The notes under the pieces were generated by a model. The model was not told where the DNA came from and searched no databases. It worked only from the letters and a program-made list of their open reading frames with translations. Shown here piece after piece: positions 59,665 to 64,000 of a DNA stretch of 64,000 nt. Made by a program: the position numbers and the translations under genes. Positions within the stretch are counted from its first letter, which is position 1. Each line of letters starts with the position of its first letter. The stretch is from Hypholoma sublateritium FD-334 SS-4 (taxonomy: Eukaryota > Basidiomycota > Agaricomycetes > Agaricales > Strophariaceae), in assembly GCA_000827495.1 (NCBI GenBank), contig KN817528.1:62001-126000 (forward strand), in the 5' to 3' direction.

Positions 59665-62610
59665 TCATCGCGAGGGCGCGTGCTGCTGCGAGCTGCGCAT
59701 GAACGACTGGGGTTGCAGGTGGTCAGTCGGTGCATGCGCATATACGCGCGAATTGGATTGCGCGGGCGTCGTCGCCCATGGTGGTGGCGGCGGTACTCCG
59801 GTGGGCAGAGCCAAGTTGCTCTGGTGTGCGTGTTGCTGCTGCTGAGGTGGCGGCGCAACATTCCTCGTCCCGGCGGTGTTGGTGCTGTTGCTGTCAACGG
59901 CCATGGCCGAGCTTTGTTCCTGCGCAGACGGTGGGGCCATCAGCTGGAACGAGCTTTGGTGGTGCTGCGGGATCTGCTGCTTCGTGTCCATGGGGGACGC
60001 TGGCTCGGACGGCAGGTATGTGCGTGACCCCGCTGACGGCTTACTGGAACGCGACGACTTGTCTGCAATGTCGGCGGCGCGTGCGGAGGCACGGAGGGTC
60101 TCCAGGTCGATGTGTGGCGCTTCTCCGTTCGAGTTTTTATCTCTCTTACGCATGAGTTTAGCGTAATCTGCGAGACAAAAAAACATTTTGAATACGCAGA
60201 TCAAATTTCAAGCTCAAAAAAAAACATACGCAGTCCACAAGCATTGCACAGGGTCCGCGCCCCATCTGGCCCACGACGCCATTCAGGAGTCTCCCGGATG
60301 TTACACGAGTGGCATTTCCCAGGAGGTGTTGCCCGCTGTTGAAACAAAAAACGCGGAATGAGTTCAGCCACGAAAATAAAATATATAAAGTACAAGAATA
60401 ATAGGATATGAAGGAAAATGACACTGAATGATCGAGTTGACAAGTACTCACACTTCGTTTCCTGTACTTGCTTTTTGGTTGACCCGCAGGACCATTCGTC
60501 CCTGCGGTACTAGTGGCGCGCTTCGTCCGAATAAGTTCCATGTCCTGCTCGGCTGTTGTCTGCTGAGGCTTGGGTTCGTCCGGAGAATATTGCTGAGTCT
60601 GGGTCTGTTGCTGTTGTTGCTGTTGTTGCGGATGCTGCAGTGGGAAACGAGGTCAATAAACGACTCCATGAACTATTTCAAGACTCACCTCGAAAGAATT
60701 ATTGGCAGTGCTATCGTCCTGGGAGATATCTTCCCATGGTCTCTTGGGAGGCCTAGGATCGTCGGGCGACATTTGCATAGAAACAGCGGCGGTTGTCGGC
60801 GCATTCATATCTCTACCCTGCTCACCCTCTGGCGAATTCATCCTCTGAAGTTCTTCGAGCAATCGTACGACCGTCTGCGCTCGCTGCGACATCTCCTCTA
60901 GTTCCTGTGGACTAGGCTGAGCGTGAGGCATGGTGTTCTGCATTTGCGCTATGTGATATGCGAAAAGTAAAAAAAGATGACATTGAACAAAAAAAAAAAA
61001 GTAACGCACCATATCGACTAGCGAAAGCATACAAAATGGAACAAAGTTGATTGATCTATATACATATAAGTATTCGATTTACAAGCCCGAAGACGAAAAG
61101 CGCTCACTTCAGCCATGGTATCAGTGCGGTTTGAGGGTATCCGTTCAGGTTCGCTTGGTGCGTATGCGGGTCGGGGATCAATATTAGTAGGCACAATAGC
61201 CGTAGTTCGCGCAAAAGGCATTTGCTGGGGAGGCTGTTGGTATTGTTGCGGATGATGATGTTGGGGTGGTGGTACATGCTGAGGCTGTTGAGGCGCTTGT
61301 TGTGGCTGGGGCGCTTGTTGCTGGTGTTGCTGTTGCTGCTGCTGATGTTGTTGCTGCTGGTGTTGTTGCTGGTGTTGCTGGTGTTGCTGCTGCTGCTGGT
61401 GTTGTTGTTGGTGCTGCTGTTGCTGTTGCTGCTGCTGCTGGTGTTGTTGTTGGTGCTGCTGTTGCTGTTGCTGCTGCTGTTGTTGTTGTTGCTGCTGCTG
61501 CTGCTGTTGATGCTGCTGCTGCTGTTGAATATGATGTTGTGGAACCATATACGCGGATGGTGGTGGCGGTGGCTGTGAATTTGACGGCATCTGCTGGGGC
61601 TGTTGATGATGATTTTGGAGATGCAATGGGTGGACATGCTGTGGCTGCTGCGGGGGCGGCTGAGGGGGAGGTGCCTGATGATGATGAGTGTGTTGCGCAG
61701 GAGGGGGTGGCGGAGCATGCGCTTGTTGTTGTGCCCAGGGACCCTGAGGAGGCGGAGCGGGAGGTGGCGGGCCGGGTGACGGGTACGGGTTCGACGGATG
61801 GTGCATTACAGGAGCTGGGCGCATGTACTGTGGATATTGATAGCTAGGATGATTTGGTACAGCGATAGGAGGTTGTTGTTGTTGTTGGTGTAATTGTTCG
61901 TGAGCCGGCGGAGCAACAGCGGGTTGTGTGTGGTGGTTCGGCGGTGCGGGCATACCAGACGGAATTTGATGATACTGATTTGGCGCTGGCGGCGGTGCCT
62001 GCGATGCGGGGGGATAGGATGCATACTGGGGTGTTTGATATGACGTTTGCTAGCATAACGATAAGTCGAGGAAAAAAACAAATATATGGGAAAGACTTAC
62101 ATGAGACGTGCGGACATCACGAGACGCGCCCATTGTCGAAATTGGACGCGAGCGTTTGGGCTGATTGGGTGAGTGTGGTGCCTCTTCATTGCGTAAGTTG
62201 CCAATGTTGACTGAACCCGGAACTGGGGTTACTTGTGCAGACAGCGGGACGCCCGGATGAACATAGCCACCATTTTCGTGCTTGGACGGGTATTCGACTT
62301 TGGCCGCGGACATTTCATGGGCGCCGGCCGATAGCGGTGGCGTGTGTTGTTGGTGGGGATGGGAATTAGTCGATGGATTTGACGAGGAATTTTGGGCGGA
62401 ACGGCCCCATGCAACATGTCGAGGAATAGCAGAATGTTCCTGCTGTTGCGGTGCAGGCTCGGGCGCCTGTGGCTGAGTTCTGGCCCCATTCGTTGGCGCG
62501 TACTGAAAGTTGAGGTCCTTCAGCGACGGGAGACGCAAAAAGTCATTCTGCGAGCTCTGTGGCGGCGGAGGTAGAGAATATTTGTTGTGGTGATGGTGTG
62601 CAGAAGTCAT
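59665..62610 (-). CDS. GATA-type zinc-finger transcription factor (NsdD-like), Gln/His/Pro-rich
   Basis: This is a nuclear DNA-binding regulator. The ATG (62608-62610) begins [20 protein letters not shown]. Exon 1 (to about 62101) contains [12 protein letters not shown] and [11 protein letters not shown]. Exon 2 (about 62050-61109) is dominated by Pro, His and a Gln/His tract of roughly 70 residues (61330-61530). A helical exon has [20 protein letters not shown] (about 60930-60690). A basic exon includes QPKSKYRKR before the zinc finger. The finger itself is CHSC, 18 residues with [14 protein letters not shown], then [15 protein letters not shown]. The 18-residue loop and flanking sequence resemble fungal NsdD-type factors. 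The Pro/Gln-rich C-terminal tail ends SSQQHAPSR at 59665. Target genes are unknown. Confidence 0.9.
61320..61530 (-). repeat. CAG/CAA compound trinucleotide repeat encoding poly-Gln/His
   Basis: It lies within exon 2 of the GATA factor. Blocks of CAG and CAA are interrupted by CAC/CAT, giving runs of Gln separated by single His. CAA and CAT interruptions are frequent, so the tract is impure and probably moderately stable. Confidence 0.95.
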
Positions 62611-64000
62611 GGGAGACGAGTGGATCGGCCCAACGAGATACTGAGATCAGAAGAGCCTCGTTTTGAATCTGGAGTTTGTGAGGTCTATCTCCCGATGGCT
62701 ACCGATCTTTGACGGAGCGGCCGAGGGCAGAACACCTGAACGGGTGTGTGTGTGGCCTGTGGGGACGCTGTGAACGGCGAGGAGACGGTGGCCAACGATG
62801 GGAGGGGAGTTAGTGATGGGGAGGAGGAGAAAGCTGACGGGCACTGCCTGGATCTCGCAGAAGCGGAGTTCGAATATCCGATGCTTCGCGCCAAATCGGG
62901 TCATTCCTGACCAAAGCCGCATGTTCTCATCTGCCAGAACCAAGCTATCGGTGATCCCATCGTACTTAGGTAAAAATGACACAGATCCCTCCTTCCCCGT
63001 CCACAGCCTGCCCCGCCGTCCTCTCCTCCTCTACCCCGCTCACCGCACAGCCGCACCCCCAAGTATTCCTCCAAAATTCGCCTTTTCGTCGACACCCTCC
63101 ACGTGGGGATGGGACCATGTGTGCCTGACCAGGGTCAAATGCATCAGTTTGAGTCTTTGAGATCATTCTTAGATGCATGTTCGTGATGGATTCCTCCGAA
63201 TCTGTCTTTCAAGATTCCAGAATCCACCCAATCCCCACCTCCTCCCAGCTCTCTCCGCATTTCCGCTTCCAAATTTCAATTCAACTCCCAGCGATACGCT
63301 TCCTTTTCACGCTCTGCCCATATTTTATCGAGTTTGCCGTGGTCGTGGGCACTGGGCCGTCAATTCATTACCGTGCGACCACGCCTCCGCGGCTGCTTCA
63401 TCGATAAGAACTACGTAGATTGGCTCTAAATTAGCCTCTCCCTTCAGATTTAGTCCTGCGATGTCCCGGCCATCTGTGTTACCGGCCGAGCGGTAATGGT
63501 GTAATGGGCACCACGCCCCTAGAATGGCGAGAGTGCGCAATACCCGGCGCTCGCGGATCCCCCACTACTATCGCGCGCGCAACGAGACGACGCGCGACAT
63601 GATATAAAAAACTGACCCGACATAAAATGCAAGCAACGATGTGCCCCGCAGCTCTACACCCATGCGCCTGCATATATCCACGCCTTGGTTTTATGCTTCG
63701 TGCCAACCCGGCAACACAGCAATCCATTACATAAAACAATTACAGATAATCGATGTCATTATTCCTCTCACTTGGGCAAGTCCCCGCCAGGCTTTCGGCG
63801 CGTGTGGATATGTGCGCTCTGAGATGCGGACCACGGGACCGCACGCACCCAGGCGTCTTCAGTGGCACGCCAGCATCCGTTGTCCCGTAACCCGTCTCGT
63901 TTCCTTTATTGAAGCTTCCTTTTCCAGAAACCGGGCAGCCCTTCACTGCGCGCGTCACGGTGTCCCACAGGCTTTTTACCACACCGTCTGCTGCACACAT
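62611..64000. other. Upstream region of the GATA gene
   Basis: It is GC-rich, with C/T-rich patches (62980-63260) on the plus strand. Only small open frames occur. The frame 63740-64000 (-) starts with an ATG at the very edge of the window (63998-64000) and reads 86 codons. It could be an exon of a gene outside the window, but no domain is recognisable. Confidence 0.4.

Noticed and set aside
61222..61847. Long plus-strand open frames rich in Leu or in Val/Ala
   Set aside because: They are antisense shadows of the CAG/CAA repeat in the GATA factor.

Overview
The window is nuclear DNA of a filamentous basidiomycete, most likely an agaricomycete. Most genes are split by many 48-70 nt introns. 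The gene families fit this: DUF6534 membrane proteins, a fungal sesquiterpene synthase, a basidiomycete-type TET/JBP dioxygenase, a basidiomycete tyrosine recombinase and an NsdD-like GATA factor. There are no operons. Three N characters (4505, 5182, 5185) point to a draft assembly. No tRNA, rRNA or CRISPR was recognised.

Layout. 1-5.6 kb: two tandem minus-strand DUF6534 membrane-protein genes, the first cut by the window edge. 7.3-16.4 kb: a small terpenoid-type cluster of a cytochrome P450 (minus), a sesquiterpene synthase (plus) and a GMC oxidoreductase (plus). 16.8-22.1 kb: two conserved minus-strand genes, bifunctional 6-phosphofructo-2-kinase/fructose-2,6-bisphosphatase and a membrane-anchored casein kinase I. 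22.2-26.0 kb: no recognisable gene. 26.0-32.1 kb: an accessory block with a SAP-domain protein (plus), a Crypton-like tyrosine recombinase (minus) and a TET/JBP 2-oxoglutarate dioxygenase (minus), followed by a GC-rich stretch without a recognisable gene.

33.4-46.6 kb: a GEN1/XPG-like nuclease (minus), a possible small membrane protein, telomerase reverse transcriptase (plus), glutathione peroxidase (plus) and an FAD-dependent aromatic hydroxylase (plus). 47.4-53.8 kb, all minus: a coiled-coil protein, the AP-3 beta subunit and a secreted GH79 glycosidase. 54.8-58.1 kb, plus: a RAD51D-like recombinase and a TauD-type dioxygenase. 59.7-62.6 kb: a Gln/His/Pro-rich GATA transcription factor (minus). 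62.6-64 kb: its upstream region.

How the genes relate. The P450, terpene synthase and GMC enzyme could form one sesquiterpenoid pathway of scaffold formation followed by oxidation. The SAP protein, recombinase and TET/JBP protein all carry DNA-acting domains and lie together between host genes, so they may be the cargo of one mobile element or a domesticated locus. The recombinase and dioxygenase appear catalytically intact. This block is the best candidate for an undescribed system. The other genes are ordinary single-function host genes.

Gene spans run from start codon to stop codon and include introns. Exon joins were worked out by eye from splice signals and family motifs, so individual junctions may be wrong.
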